A program made the translations under genes and the position numbers. Under the pieces are notes generated by a model. It searched no databases and was not told the origin of the DNA. It saw only the letters and a list, made by a program, of their open reading frames with translations. Of a stretch of DNA of 64,000 nucleotides, positions 54,962-64,000 are shown piece after piece. The first letter of the stretch is position 1. Every line of letters begins with the position of its first letter. This stretch comes from Allobosea sp. OK403 (GTDB lineage: Bacteria; Pseudomonadota; Alphaproteobacteria; Rhizobiales; Beijerinckiaceae), in the NCBI RefSeq assembly GCF_900113835.1, contig NZ_FOQV01000003.1:868001-932000 (forward strand), given 5' to 3'.

Positions 54962-55759
54962 ATGGCCCAGAGCGAAGTAGTGTTTCCTGCCAAGCGGCAG
55001 GACCTATACGAGAAGTACGGTTATTCCGCCGCCGTCCGATCGGGCGACCTATTGTTCGTGTCGGGTCAGGTCGGCAGCCGTCCCGATGGTTCGCCCGAAC
55101 CCGATTTCGAGGCTCAGGTTCGCCTGGCCTTCGCCAATCTGGAAGCCACGCTCGCAGCGGGAGGATGCACATTCGACGACATAGTCGACCTGACGACGTT
55201 TCATACGGATCCAGAAAAGCAATTTGGCGTGTACAGGACGGTGAAACGCGAGAAATTCCCGAAAGCTCCGTATCCCAACGCGACCGCTGTTGGAGTCAAC
55301 TGGCTTGCCGGATTCGACTTCGAAATCAAGGTAACTGCTCGCATTCCATCTCGTACATCAGCGTCGGTGAGCCGCCGCAACCCTCCGGCAATGTGGGATA
55401 TGGCATCGCGCGGGTGGTCGCATATCAGTATCGCGGAACCAGGCCGCATCGCCTTCCTGTCCGGCCAGGTCGCCGTGACACCTGGCACTGAGGACGTGCC
55501 CAAAGACCTCGCTGGCCAGGCAAAGCTTGCGACTGCCAACCTCGCCGCCGCACTCAAGGACCTGGAAGCGTCTGCGCAAGACATTGTCATGCTGCGCGTC
55601 TACGTCGTGGATGCGACCAGCGAAGCGTTCGGGCAGGCCGTCGCCCCGCTACGGGAACTAATCGGAGACGCGAAGCCCAGCATTACGACGATTGGCGTCC
55701 AGGCACTCTATAAGCCGGAAATCAAGGTCGAGATTGAAATGGCGGTGCGTCTGCCCTGA
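54962..55759 (+). CDS. Tandem Rid (YjgF/YER057c/UK114) domain protein
   Basis: A 265-residue protein made of two complete Rid domains, about residues 8-128 (SGDLLFVSGQVGSRPDGSPE ... FDFEIKVTARIP) and 138-265 (GRIAFLSGQVAVTPGTEDVP ... KVEIEMAVRLP), joined by SRTSASVSRRNPP. Most Rid proteins have one domain and form trimers. Neither domain has an Arg at the position of the catalytic Arg105 of RidA (the segments read NATAVGVNWLA and ITTIGVQALY), so a RidA-type imine deaminase activity is not expected. AAGGA lies eight bases before the ATG. It is controlled by the divergent TetR with operators between. Confidence 0.88.
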   Translation: MAQSEVVFPAKRQDLYEKYGYSAAVRSGDLLFVSGQVGSRPDGSPEPDFEAQVRLAFANLEATLAAGGCTFDDIVDLTTFHTDPEKQFGVYRTVKREKFPKAPYPNATAVGVNWLAGFDFEIKVTARIPSRTSASVSRRNPPAMWDMASRGWSHISIAEPGRIAFLSGQVAVTPGTEDVPKDLAGQAKLATANLAAALKDLEASAQDIVMLRVYVVDATSEAFGQAVAPLRELIGDAKPSITTIGVQALYKPEIKVEIEMAVRLP

Positions 55760-56079
55760 ACCGAGATCGGATATCTTGGCCGATCGATTCTGCGGAGAAA
55801 GATCAGGCTAAGAGCGCCCGCATAGGAGCTTTGGAGGTGGCGAAATGGGCGAGCCCATTCGCCGATGTCTTACCGCGGGCCTGACACGGCTAGCGGTCGC
55901 TTCGACGTCAACCCCACCCAGCCTCGACCTTCTGGCGTCGCATCTCCATGCCGCGGCAGGAGGGGTCTAAGGCCCGCATGTGCTGGGGATGGCGGTGTCC
56001 GATTTCCCACCCATCCGGATTTCCCGAGCCCGTTCTGCGCATCTGGGTTGGGTTTGTCCCTACCCCATAGGCATCAATG
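55760..56079. other. 320-bp stretch without a recognised gene
   Basis: Between the double-Rid gene and the response-regulator gene (convergent) I see short frames only, none with a ribosome-binding site and family resemblance, and no T-run terminator. A GGGTCTAAGGCCCG-like patch gives only weak folding. Confidence 0.6.
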
Positions 56080-56736
56080 CTACTTCAGTTCGCGCGCCCC
56101 AAAGGCGGCAGCGGCGGAGCGATTGGGCAGTTGCAGCGTGCGCAAAAGCGCTGCGACATGGATCTTGACCGTGCCTTCGCCGAGGCCGAGCAGCCGGGCG
56201 ATCTCCTTGTTGGAGCGGCCAGCGACCAGGGCCTCGAGCACCTCGCGCTGGCGCTGCGTGAGGCGCGCCAGGCACTCCTGCGCCTTGTCGGCCGACACCG
56301 GCGCCACGGGCAGCTCGGCGGAGCCCGCCCGGGCCAGGATTGGCGGCACATAGATTTGTCCCGAGAGCACCGTCTCCAGCGCCTTGACCAACTCGGCCGG
56401 TCCCAGCGCCTTCGGGATATAGCCATGCACGCCGGCCGCCAGCGCTCCCAGGATATCCTGCCGCGCGGAGGAGCCGGAGACCACCGCCAAGGTGACATGC
56501 TCGGCGCATTCGCGCACGGCGGCCAGGCTTGCGGCCTGCTTCATGCCGGGCATCGAGAGATCGAACAGAGCGAGCGAGATCTCGGGCCGCGTACCGAGCA
56601 GGTCCAGCGCGTCATCGAGCGAGGCCGCCTCCAGAACCGTGGTGAAGCCGAGCTGCCGGGTCAGAAGCGCGCCGAGCGCAATGCGGAAGAAGGCATCGTC
56701 ATCGGCGATGAGAGCGCAGGAGGGGGAGGTGGCCAT
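56080..56736 (-). CDS. NarL/FixJ-type response regulator
   Basis: A 218-residue two-domain regulator. The receiver has the acidic pair ADDDAFFR (11-18) and phospho-acceptor Asp59 (LALFDLSMPG), and the C-terminal LuxR-type HTH spans about 150-212 (LTQRQREVLEALVAGRSNKE, GEGTVKIHVAALLRTL). I start at 56736 (MATSPSCAL) after GGGGGAGG; an extension to 56805 is unlikely. It is divergent from the cellulose genes with a 491-bp gap; no cognate kinase is adjacent. Confidence 0.9.
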   Translation of the reverse strand: MATSPSCALIADDDAFFRIALGALLTRQLGFTTVLEAASLDDALDLLGTRPEISLALFDLSMPGMKQAASLAAVRECAEHVTLAVVSGSSARQDILGALAAGVHGYIPKALGPAELVKALETVLSGQIYVPPILARAGSAELPVAPVSADKAQECLARLTQRQREVLEALVAGRSNKEIARLLGLGEGTVKIHVAALLRTLQLPNRSAAAAFGARELK

Positions 56737-57227
56737 GGCTGCGGCGGCTCGAAACTGGTTACGGCACCATAGCCGCTTCCGGCACAAAGCGCCCTGGACC
56801 TTCATGTTGGGTTAACGCTAACGCCAGAAGGACGGAAGCGTGCCAGCCACGAAAAACCTTGTCCGGCCAGCCGTGGCAGGCAGCAGCGCCCCGCCCCCCG
56901 CAAAAGGACTAGGCCAATCGGCCGAGGTGAAGGCGGCGATGTTTCCAGGCGTTGCTCATGCTTGCCGTTCGGTTAAGCACTTCACGCCCATTCGAGGCAA
57001 ATGCCCGCCCCGACCGCACGCCTGGGTTGCCGTGACGGAATCGTTGTTCCGGATGCGATTCTCCAGCTGAGCGGCCACGCAGCCCGAACGGTCTAGGCCG
57101 GCAGGCGCCCTGCTGCAGGGCCCGCTGGAAAGCCTTTGTTTACAGCGCCAACCGGAGTTTCGAGCCGGCCGGAACCTCCCCGACAGAGGGTCGAAGAAGC
57201 CGGCATGGAACGGGTTGGGTGGTGTCG
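56737..57227. other. 491-bp divergent gap upstream of the cellulose operon
   Basis: Probably contains the promoters for the response regulator and bcsS. Visible signals are a small GGGTTAACGCTAACGCC dyad near 56811 and a GCCGTTCGGTTAAGC segment near 56965. A 76-codon frame (56840-57070) has no recognisable family and poor initiation context. No terminator or gene is evident. Confidence 0.5.
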
Positions 57228-57983
57228 ATGTTGCGTCTTGAACTTTCCCCGAGCGGGATCGCATTGCTGGTCGCAGGGCTGGTGACCATCGCCCCGGCAC
57301 GGGCCGCGGACTGGTACACTGGGGCCGCAACGCCCAAGCCGGCCGACGACTGGATCGTCAGCCTCGACGCCTCGACCACCGTAACCTCCACCAACTCGGT
57401 CTTCGCCAATGTCGGCGGCACGGTCGCCATCGATGGGTCGCTGCGCCAGAGCGGCGCGCGCATCAAGGTTGATGCGATGGCCGGCACCTATGAGTACAAA
57501 GCCGCGAGCGGAACCAAGATCCAGGCCGACCAGATCGAAGGCTCGGCCATGCTCGGTTATGAGTGGATCTGGCGGGAGGCGAAACTCGCTGGCTATATCG
57601 GGCTGTCCCTCCGCAACACCGGGCTCTCCGCGAGCGACCCCGACAATCAGGTGGTCGGGACGAGCTACGGGCTGAAAACGGCGGTCGACTTCTACGCCCG
57701 CCCGACCGAGAAAACGATGGTCTCGGCCTATGGCTCGATCACCACCAACGACAAGGCCTATTTCACGCGCTTCCGGGCGGGATACCGCGTCGGCGAAGGC
57801 GTCTATCTCGGCCCCGAAATCGCCTTCCTCGGCAATGATTTCTATAATCAGTGGCGCGCCGGCATCCACCTGACTGGGCTCGCGCTCGGCCCGGTGCAGA
57901 CCTCGGTCTCGGCGGGCTATCTGTATGACCGCGACCAGAAGGGCGGCGCCTTCGGCACCATCGACGTCAGGGCGCAGTTCTGA
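57228..57983 (+). CDS. bcsS: Cellulose biosynthesis protein BcsS
   Basis: A 251-residue exported protein that resembles BcsS, an alphaproteobacterial accessory of cellulose operons. The signal peptide ends near ARAAD. The mature part looks like a beta-rich outer-membrane or periplasmic domain (GLSLRNTGLS, GSITTNDKAYFTRFRAGYRV, YLGPEIAFLGNDFYNQWRAG, terminal aromatic ending DVRAQF). It overlaps bcsA by one base (TGATG). The start may be 57228 (ATG) or the GTGs at 57219/57222. Confidence 0.85.
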   Translation: MLRLELSPSGIALLVAGLVTIAPARAADWYTGAATPKPADDWIVSLDASTTVTSTNSVFANVGGTVAIDGSLRQSGARIKVDAMAGTYEYKAASGTKIQADQIEGSAMLGYEWIWREAKLAGYIGLSLRNTGLSASDPDNQVVGTSYGLKTAVDFYARPTEKTMVSAYGSITTNDKAYFTRFRAGYRVGEGVYLGPEIAFLGNDFYNQWRAGIHLTGLALGPVQTSVSAGYLYDRDQKGGAFGTIDVRAQF

Positions 57984-60424
57984 TGAGCGACGCCGTGCTC
58001 CACCCCCCCGCCTCCAGCGCCTCGCGCCGCGACCGCCTGGCCTCCGGCCTGCGCTGGGCGAGCTGGCTCGCCTGCGGGCTGTGCATGTTCGTGCTGGTGA
58101 CCCAGCCGGTCAGCGTCTCCGCCCAGGCCGCGCTCAGCCTCGCCGTCGTCGCCGGGCTGATCGTCATCGGGCAGCTGCCGCGCGCCGCCTGGTCGCGCTA
58201 TCTCTTCCTGGCGCTCGGCAGCGCCGTATTGCTGCGCTATCTCTACTGGCGCGTGACCGCGACGCTGCCGCCGCTGGCCGATCTCGTCGGCTTCGGCTTT
58301 GGCGTCGTGCTGCTGGGGGCGGAGCTGTTCTGCGCCTTCGTGCTGGCGATCAGCCTGATCATCAACGCCGACCCGTTGCGCCGCAAAGCCCTGCCGCGCG
58401 AGGACGATGCGACGCTGCCAAGCATCGACGTCTTCATCCCCTCCTATAACGAGGACGAGGCGATCCTCGCCATGACGGTCGCCGCCGCCAAGGCGATGGA
58501 CTATCCGGCGGAAAAGCTGACGGTCTGGCTGCTCGACGATGGCGGCACCGACCAGAAATGCGACGATGGCGACGAGGCCAAGGCCGCCGCCGCACGGCGC
58601 CGCCGCGTATCGCTGCAGACGCTCTGTCGCGAGCTCGGCGCCGTCTATCTGACGCGGACGAAGAACGAGCACGCCAAGGCCGGCAATCTCAATAACGGGC
58701 TGGCCCATTCCAAGGCCGAGATCGTCGTCGTGTTCGACGCCGACCACGCACCGTTCCGGCAGTTCCTGCGCGAGACGGTCGGGCATTTCGCCCGCGACCC
58801 GAAGCTCTTCCTGGTGCAGACGCCGCATGTCTTCCTGAATCCGGACCCGATCGAGAAGAACCTGCGCACCTTCCAGCGCATGCCGTCTGAGAACGAGATG
58901 TTCTACGGCGTCACCCAGCGTGGACTCGACAAGTGGAACGGCTCGTTCTTCTGCGGCTCGGCGGCGCTTCTGCGGCGCGCCGCGCTGAAGACCACCGGCG
59001 GCTTCTCCGGCATCACCATCACCGAGGATTGCGAGACCGCCTTCGAGCTGCACGCCCAGGGTTGGACCTCGCTTTATGTCGACAAGCCGCTGATCGCGGG
59101 GCTGCAGCCGGAAACCTTCGCCTCCTTCATCGGCCAGCGCTCGCGCTGGTGCCAGGGCATGTTCCAGATCCTGATGCTGAAGAACCCGGCCCTGCGCAAA
59201 GGCCTGAAGCCGATCCAGCGCATCGCCTACCTCTCCAGCATGACCTTCTGGTTCTTCCCGGTGCCGCGGCTGATCTTCATGGTCGCGCCGCTGCTGCACA
59301 TCTTCTTCGACGTAAAGATCTTCGTCTCCAGCGTCGACGAGACGATCGCCTACACGCTCTCCTATGTCGCCGTGAACATGGTGATGCAGAGCTATCTCTA
59401 TGGCCATGTCCGCTGGCCCTGGATGTCGGAGCTCTACGAATACGTGCAGGGCGTCTTCCTGGCGCGCGCCATCGTTTCGGTCATCGCCTCGCCGCGCAAG
59501 CCGACCTTCAACGTCACCGCCAAGGGGCTCTCGCTCGAGAACGACCATCTCTCCGAACTCGCCTGGCCGTTCTTCGCGATCTTCGCGCTGCTGGCGCTTG
59601 GCGTCGGCACGGCGGTGTTCCGCTATCTGTTCGAGCCCGGCGTCACCGCGCTGATGCTGGTCGTCGGATTGTGGACCGGCTTCAACCTGCTGATCGCCGG
59701 CGTCGCGCTCGGTGCCGTCGCGGAGCGCCGGCAGGCCGACCGGCATCCCCGCCTCGCCATCGCGCGGCAGGGCAGCTTGATCATTGCAGGGCAGGCAATC
59801 CCGGTCTCGATCGAGAACGTCTCGGCCGGCGGCTGCGCGATCACGATCGCGGCGCTGCCGAAGGGCGCGAATCTGGAGGCACGCGAGACCATGGGCCTGC
59901 TCGCGATCGAACCGCTCGCCGGCAATCCGGAGCGCGCCCCGGTCGCAGTGCGCCTGAGCCGCGTGACGCAAGTCGGCGAGGCCACACAGTGCGGGCTCGC
60001 CTTTGCCGACCTGGCGACGCGTGATTATCCAGCCGTCGCCGAGCTGATGTATGGCGATGCTGGCGCGATCCAGCGTTTCCTGGAAGGCCGCCGCAAGCCG
60101 ATCGGCCTCGTTCGTGGCAGCGCCAGATTTGCCCTCTGGGGCGTGACCGAACCGTTCCGCGCGGTCGCCTACGCCTTCCGTAAACGCCCCGTTGCCATGG
60201 AGGCAGCGACCCAGGCCGAGAGCGCCAGGCCGCAGCCGGTGCCGGCCTTCGACCCCGCCAGCTTCGCCGCCGCGATCCAGGCGCTGGCCGCGCCGCTGCA
60301 CCTGCCCGAAACCGCTCCGGCGCGGCTCGATCAGGCGAGCTGGTTTGCCACCATCACCGCCCTTTCCGCACCGGCTCGACCCGAGCGGTCCGCGACTGCG
60401 CCGCTGCTCGCCGGAGCGGCCTGA
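57983..60424 (+). CDS. bcsA: Cellulose synthase catalytic subunit
   Basis: An 813-residue inner-membrane glycosyltransferase (GT2) that polymerises UDP-glucose to cellulose. Catalytic motifs are in place: DDG at 185-187 (WLLDDGGTD), FDADHAP at 251-257, TED near 346 (TITEDCETAF) and QRSRW near 385-389. There are about eight TM helices. The C-terminal PilZ domain (about 575-680: RHPRLAIARQGSL, then ENVSAGGCAI) should bind c-di-GMP, giving activation. A Pro/Ala-rich tail ends it. It overlaps bcsS and is followed by bcsB after 4 bp. Confidence 0.96.
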   Translation: MSDAVLHPPASSASRRDRLASGLRWASWLACGLCMFVLVTQPVSVSAQAALSLAVVAGLIVIGQLPRAAWSRYLFLALGSAVLLRYLYWRVTATLPPLADLVGFGFGVVLLGAELFCAFVLAISLIINADPLRRKALPREDDATLPSIDVFIPSYNEDEAILAMTVAAAKAMDYPAEKLTVWLLDDGGTDQKCDDGDEAKAAAARRRRVSLQTLCRELGAVYLTRTKNEHAKAGNLNNGLAHSKAEIVVVFDADHAPFRQFLRETVGHFARDPKLFLVQTPHVFLNPDPIEKNLRTFQRMPSENEMFYGVTQRGLDKWNGSFFCGSAALLRRAALKTTGGFSGITITEDCETAFELHAQGWTSLYVDKPLIAGLQPETFASFIGQRSRWCQGMFQILMLKNPALRKGLKPIQRIAYLSSMTFWFFPVPRLIFMVAPLLHIFFDVKIFVSSVDETIAYTLSYVAVNMVMQSYLYGHVRWPWMSELYEYVQGVFLARAIVSVIASPRKPTFNVTAKGLSLENDHLSELAWPFFAIFALLALGVGTAVFRYLFEPGVTALMLVVGLWTGFNLLIAGVALGAVAERRQADRHPRLAIARQGSLIIAGQAIPVSIENVSAGGCAITIAALPKGANLEARETMGLLAIEPLAGNPERAPVAVRLSRVTQVGEATQCGLAFADLATRDYPAVAELMYGDAGAIQRFLEGRRKPIGLVRGSARFALWGVTEPFRAVAYAFRKRPVAMEAATQAESARPQPVPAFDPASFAAAIQALAAPLHLPETAPARLDQASWFATITALSAPARPERSATAPLLAGAA

Positions 60425-60428
60425 CGCC

Positions 60429-62831
60429 ATGAGGCACGGATCCGCCTTCGCCGCCTGCCTTGCCGGCGTCGCACTCCTCGCCACGGTCGCAGTCCGCGCG
60501 CAAAGCTTCGTCGGCGTCGGGCCGGTGCGCAACTTCGTGCTGCCGACAGAGCCCCGCGGCGAACCCGCGCCCGTGCCGGCCAGCGTCTCCGGCCTGCCCA
60601 CCCCCGCCCCGCGCAGCGAGATCATCGCGAGCGACACCCTGCGCCGGCTGCCGGCGACACTGCGCGGCTTCCGCTTCAACGGCGAATGGGCACAAACGGA
60701 ATGGCCGGTCTACCTGACATCCGGGCAGGCGCGCCAACCAGCCAGGTTCCAGCTTGCCTTCCTCTCGGCGATCTCGGTGATGCCCGAGGGCTCGCGGCTG
60801 ACTTTGGCGATCAATGACAAGGTCGTTGCGCAAACCGAACTCGCCCCGCCCGATTCGGTCGCCACCCGCATCTTCGAGATTCCCGCGGGCCTGTTGAACG
60901 CCGGCTTCAACGCCGTGAAGATCACGGTCGAGCAGCGCCACCGCGTCGACTGCTCGCCGGCCGCGACCTATGAGCTTTGGACGGCGCTCGACCCCGCGCT
61001 CAGCGGCCTGCTCCTCGCCGGCAACCCCTCACGCCTCGGGCCGGAGACCCCGGCGGACATCGCCGCGATTGCCCCACGCGGCGACGGGGCCACACCGATC
61101 CGCCTGCTGCTCGCCGGCAAACTGACACCGGAGAGCGCCGGCCGGGCCATCAGGGCGGCGCAGATCGCGACACTGGCCGGGCGCATGCAACATCCGGCCA
61201 TAGAATTCGTCACGACCGGCCGCGCCGACCCCGGCCTCGAACTCGCGATCGGGACGGTCGAAGAGCTGAGCGGCCAGGCCAATCTCGCCGATCTCGGCCC
61301 GGTTACCGGCCCGCGCTACGGCTTCCTGCCGGCCCGGCCCGAGCGCGCCGCCACCTTCGTCATCACCGGCACGAGCGCCGCCGATCTCGACGAGGCGCTG
61401 CGGCGCTGGGACAGCGAGCGGACCTCGGCTGCCGCGTTGACGGGATCATCGGCCGGCCTGCGCGCGCTCTCCACCCTGCCGGGCTTCGTCGCCAGCGGCG
61501 CCTCCGAGCGCATCGTCTTCAGCCAGACCGGTTTCGCCAGCACGGAGTTCTCCGGACGGCTGATGCGGCTCAGGCTCGACGTGGCGCTGCCCGGCGATTT
61601 CCTGCCGGCCGACTATGACCGCATGACACTGAGCCTCGCCGGCTCGCATGGCCGCGATCTCTCCCGCGACGCCCATGTGCTGGTCGAGGTCAACGGCCGC
61701 AATGCGGCGACGCAGATGCTGGCGCCGGGCGCAGCGAGCTCGCTCGAACGCAACCAGATCTTCCTGCCGCTCAGCCTGATGCAGCCCGGCCAGAACCGCA
61801 TCGACGTCCTGGCCCAGGTGCCGAAACCTGCCGACGAGGCCTGTACCTCGCCCAGCGCCGGCGAGACCCGGCTGCAGCTGCTCGACCGCAGCGAACTGGT
61901 GCTGCCGCGCCAGGCGCGGACCGGCCGCTCACCGGAGCTGTCCCTGCTCGCTGCCGGCGGCTACCCCTTCAGCCGCGAGGGCGCACGCCCGATCCTGTTC
62001 GTACCGGCCCCCGACCGCGCCAGCATGGCCGCCGCAGCGACGCTCACCGCCCGCCTTGCCGTCGCCGCGGGAAAGCCGATCGATTTCACCTTCACGATGA
62101 CGCCGCCCGCTACCGATGCCGGCGAAGTGCTGCTCGTCGCAGCCGCTCCGGCGCTCGACCCGGCCTGGATACGTGGCGCCGGGCTCGATCCGGAGCGGAT
62201 CAGGACATCCTGGCAACCGACACAGACCGAGCGGCGCGCACCGCTCTCCGAGGCCGATGCGCTGGCCCGGCGCTGCGCGCTGCCGCCGGCGCGGCTCGCC
62301 ACGCCCGTCGGGACTGAGACGAAGCCCGCGGCCGCGAGCGGCTACACCGTGCTCGGCCTGCGCGCGAGCCTGCCGGCGCTGCCCTTCTGGCAGCCGGCCG
62401 AGCCTCCCGGAGCGGGCTCCGAGGCCGAAATCGTGACCGGCCGTGCCGCCCTGGTGGTCGGCCAGGACTTCGCCTCGGGCAAGGACTTCGCCTCGAGCAA
62501 GGCCGAGCATCTCTGGACCCTGGTCACAGCCGCCGATGCCGGTACGCTCCTGGCCGGCGTGGAGTGTCTGACGCATCCCGAGATCTGGAGCGGGCTCAGC
62601 GGCCGGATCAGTGCTCTTGCGAGCGACGAGACCCTGCGTTTCGTGCCCGCCGGCGAGCGCCAGCGCTTCGTGACGACGCAAGGCTACGACGTCGCCAATG
62701 CCCGGCTCGTCGCCGCCGGCTGGTTCTCGCTCAACCCGCTCGCCTATGTCGGGATCGCACTGGCGCTGGTTCTATGCCTCGCCGCCTCGACGCTCCTCCT
62801 CGTCCTCAACACCGGCAGGAGGCAGGAATGA
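60429..62831 (+). CDS. bcsB: Cellulose synthase regulatory subunit BcsB
   Basis: An 800-residue periplasmic partner of BcsA. It has a signal peptide (to about residue 22), repeating carbohydrate-binding and flavodoxin-like domains characteristic of BcsB (LRGFRFNGEWAQTEWPVYLT, LTLAINDKVVAQTEL, GFNAVKITVEQRHRVDCSP), and a C-terminal TM anchor (LAYVGIALALVLCLAASTLL). It guides the nascent chain across the periplasm. The ATG lies four bases after the bcsA stop, and its end overlaps bcsZ by ATGA. Confidence 0.94.
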   Translation: MRHGSAFAACLAGVALLATVAVRAQSFVGVGPVRNFVLPTEPRGEPAPVPASVSGLPTPAPRSEIIASDTLRRLPATLRGFRFNGEWAQTEWPVYLTSGQARQPARFQLAFLSAISVMPEGSRLTLAINDKVVAQTELAPPDSVATRIFEIPAGLLNAGFNAVKITVEQRHRVDCSPAATYELWTALDPALSGLLLAGNPSRLGPETPADIAAIAPRGDGATPIRLLLAGKLTPESAGRAIRAAQIATLAGRMQHPAIEFVTTGRADPGLELAIGTVEELSGQANLADLGPVTGPRYGFLPARPERAATFVITGTSAADLDEALRRWDSERTSAAALTGSSAGLRALSTLPGFVASGASERIVFSQTGFASTEFSGRLMRLRLDVALPGDFLPADYDRMTLSLAGSHGRDLSRDAHVLVEVNGRNAATQMLAPGAASSLERNQIFLPLSLMQPGQNRIDVLAQVPKPADEACTSPSAGETRLQLLDRSELVLPRQARTGRSPELSLLAAGGYPFSREGARPILFVPAPDRASMAAAATLTARLAVAAGKPIDFTFTMTPPATDAGEVLLVAAAPALDPAWIRGAGLDPERIRTSWQPTQTERRAPLSEADALARRCALPPARLATPVGTETKPAAASGYTVLGLRASLPALPFWQPAEPPGAGSEAEIVTGRAALVVGQDFASGKDFASSKAEHLWTLVTAADAGTLLAGVECLTHPEIWSGLSGRISALASDETLRFVPAGERQRFVTTQGYDVANARLVAAGWFSLNPLAYVGIALALVLCLAASTLLLVLNTGRRQE

Positions 62832-63934
62832 CCGCCATCTGGCGCGCTCTGGCTCTCGCGGCCGGGACGCTGATGCTGATCGCTGCGCCCTTTGCCCGCG
62901 GCCACGCGGCCGAAAGCACGCGCGACACCATCGCCCTGCACAACATGCTGCCGAACAAGGAAGCCTGGCGCGCCTATAAGAGCCGCTTCGTCAGCGAAAG
63001 CGGCCGTATCGTCGATACCGCCAATGGCCAGATCAGCCATAGCGAGGGCCAGGGCTACGGCATGCTGCTGGCGGTCGCGGCCGATGACCGCGCCGGTTTC
63101 GAGGCGATCTGGGGCTGGACGCGCGCTAATCTGTTCGTACGCGGCGACGAACTCGCCGCCTGGCGCTGGGAGCCGGACAGGCGCCCGGCCGTCGCCGACA
63201 TGAACAATGCGACCGATGGCGACCTCCTGATCGCCTGGGCGTTGACCGAAGCGGCGGAAGCCTGGGGCGATATCTCCTACCGCATCGCCGCCCGGCGCAT
63301 CGCCGTCGAGATCGGCAGCAAGCTGATCCTGCTCAAGAGCAGCCATGGCGCGTTGCTGCTGCCCGGCATGGCCGGCTTTTCAGCCGAGGATCGCGCCGAC
63401 GGGCCGGTGCTGAATCTGTCCTACTATGTCTTCCCCGCCTTCGCCCGGCTGCCGCTGGTCGCGCCGGAGTTCGACTGGGGTGGCCTCTCCCGCGCGGGGC
63501 TCAGGCTGATCGAGAAGGCCCGTTTCGGCCCGGCCAAGCTGCCGAGCGACTGGATTTCGCTGAAGAGCGGCGAGCCGCAACCTGCCGAGGGCTTCCCGGC
63601 GCAGTTCTCCTACAACGCCATCCGCATCCCGCTCTATCTCGCCTGGGCCGGCTTCGACCAGCCGCGCCATCACGAGACCTTCCTGGCCGCCTGGGACAGG
63701 CGCGAGGGGCGCGGCCTGCCTCTGATCGACCTGGCGCGGGGTCAGCCCACACTCTGGCTCGATGAGCGCGGTTACAGCGCGCTGCCGGCGCTCAGCGCCT
63801 GCGCCAGCAAGGGCACGGCGCTGCCGCGCGCTTTGCGCACGCCGCAGGCGGGCGAGAACTACTACCCGGCGACCCTGGCCCTGCTCGCGCTCACCGCCGC
63901 CCGGATGAGGTATCCGTCATGCCTGCAGGACTGA
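62828..63934 (+). CDS. bcsZ: Periplasmic endoglucanase, glycoside hydrolase family 8
   Basis: A 368-residue GH8 cellulase. The signal peptide ends near RGHAA. The catalytic acid lies in SEGQGYGML (Glu73) and the NNATDGDLLIAWAL motif near 124 carries the conserved Asp. BcsZ trims cellulose during export. ATG overlaps the bcsB stop. The family and operon position agree. Confidence 0.94.
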   Translation: MTAIWRALALAAGTLMLIAAPFARGHAAESTRDTIALHNMLPNKEAWRAYKSRFVSESGRIVDTANGQISHSEGQGYGMLLAVAADDRAGFEAIWGWTRANLFVRGDELAAWRWEPDRRPAVADMNNATDGDLLIAWALTEAAEAWGDISYRIAARRIAVEIGSKLILLKSSHGALLLPGMAGFSAEDRADGPVLNLSYYVFPAFARLPLVAPEFDWGGLSRAGLRLIEKARFGPAKLPSDWISLKSGEPQPAEGFPAQFSYNAIRIPLYLAWAGFDQPRHHETFLAAWDRREGRGLPLIDLARGQPTLWLDERGYSALPALSACASKGTALPRALRTPQAGENYYPATLALLALTAARMRYPSCLQD

Positions 63935-64000
63935 TCCCCATGTTCAGGCTGAGCCTGGCCGCCCTGCTCGTCCTGACGCTGTCGGCAGCGGCGCGGGACC
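63919..64000 (+). CDS. Start of a further cellulose-operon gene (partial)
   Basis: Only 27 codons are inside the window. They encode a signal-peptide-like start (FRLSLAALLVLTLSAAAR). ATG at 63919 overlaps the end of bcsZ and has GAGG eight bases upstream; ATG at 63940 is an in-frame alternative. By position it could be the outer-membrane exporter BcsC or another exported cellulose factor, but the sequence is too short to tell. Confidence 0.6.
   Translation, partial: MPAGLIPMFRLSLAALLVLTLSAAARD

Noticed and set aside
56840..57070. A 76-codon frame in the gap before bcsS.
   Set aside because: Random-looking composition, no ribosome-binding site, and it lies in the expected promoter region.

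Overview
The window is about 64 kb of GC-rich DNA from an alphaproteobacterium. The gene content points to the Hyphomicrobiales and looks most like Bosea or a close relative: a thiC-thiM-thiE operon, a dnaK-dnaJ pair, metNIQ, a pst-phoU-phoB operon, BcsS-type cellulose genes, a luxR-luxI pair and many dispersed palindromic repeats. The genus is an inference. Most of the window reads as ordinary chromosome; I see no phage, integrase, transposase, CRISPR array or rRNA/tRNA gene.

Layout. 1-6.6 kb: a peptide/opine-type ABC transporter (binding protein, two permeases, two ATPases) with a MarR regulator, a creatininase-family hydrolase and a NodB-type deacetylase, probably an uptake-and-hydrolysis island for an amide-containing substrate. 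6.8-11.4 kb: a proline-rich OmpA-domain envelope protein, a small motility-like protein and a membrane diguanylate cyclase. 11.6-15.2 kb: TPP riboswitch and thiamine operon. 15.3-20.3 kb: a secreted protein of unknown function, dnaK-dnaJ and a CsbD-like stress protein. 20.3-25.4 kb: an XRE regulator facing a membrane protein, then a minus-strand operon made of a 22-codon leader peptide ending Cys-Cys-Arg-Arg, two small genes and metN-metI-metQ. 25.5-34 kb: copper-related secreted proteins, two catabolic enzymes, a cold-shock protein, an MFS exporter, a glutathione transferase and an orphan amino-acid binding protein. 34-41.7 kb: SpoIIAA-like and ketopantoate reductase-like genes, uvrB, then a quorum-sensing cassette (luxR, luxI and an overlapping small gene). 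41.9-50.1 kb: a flavoprotein, an M20 amidohydrolase, and pstSCAB-phoU-phoB with a Pho box. 50.2-55.8 kb: a decayed response-regulator fragment, two glutathione-transferase-like genes with a DMT exporter and divergent TetR, and a second TetR facing a double-Rid-domain protein. 56-64 kb: a NarL-type response regulator and bcsS-bcsA-bcsB-bcsZ, running off the end.

The most notable signals are (i) the candidate cysteine-sensing leader peptide in front of the methionine-importer operon; (ii) two abundant repeat families that keep hairpin structure while the arm sequence changes, one with a fixed loop core and one with exchangeable hairpin cassettes; (iii) places where such repeats supply the 3' ends of genes or sit inside operons; and (iv) small unannotated or unknown genes attached to the sulfur and quorum-sensing operons.
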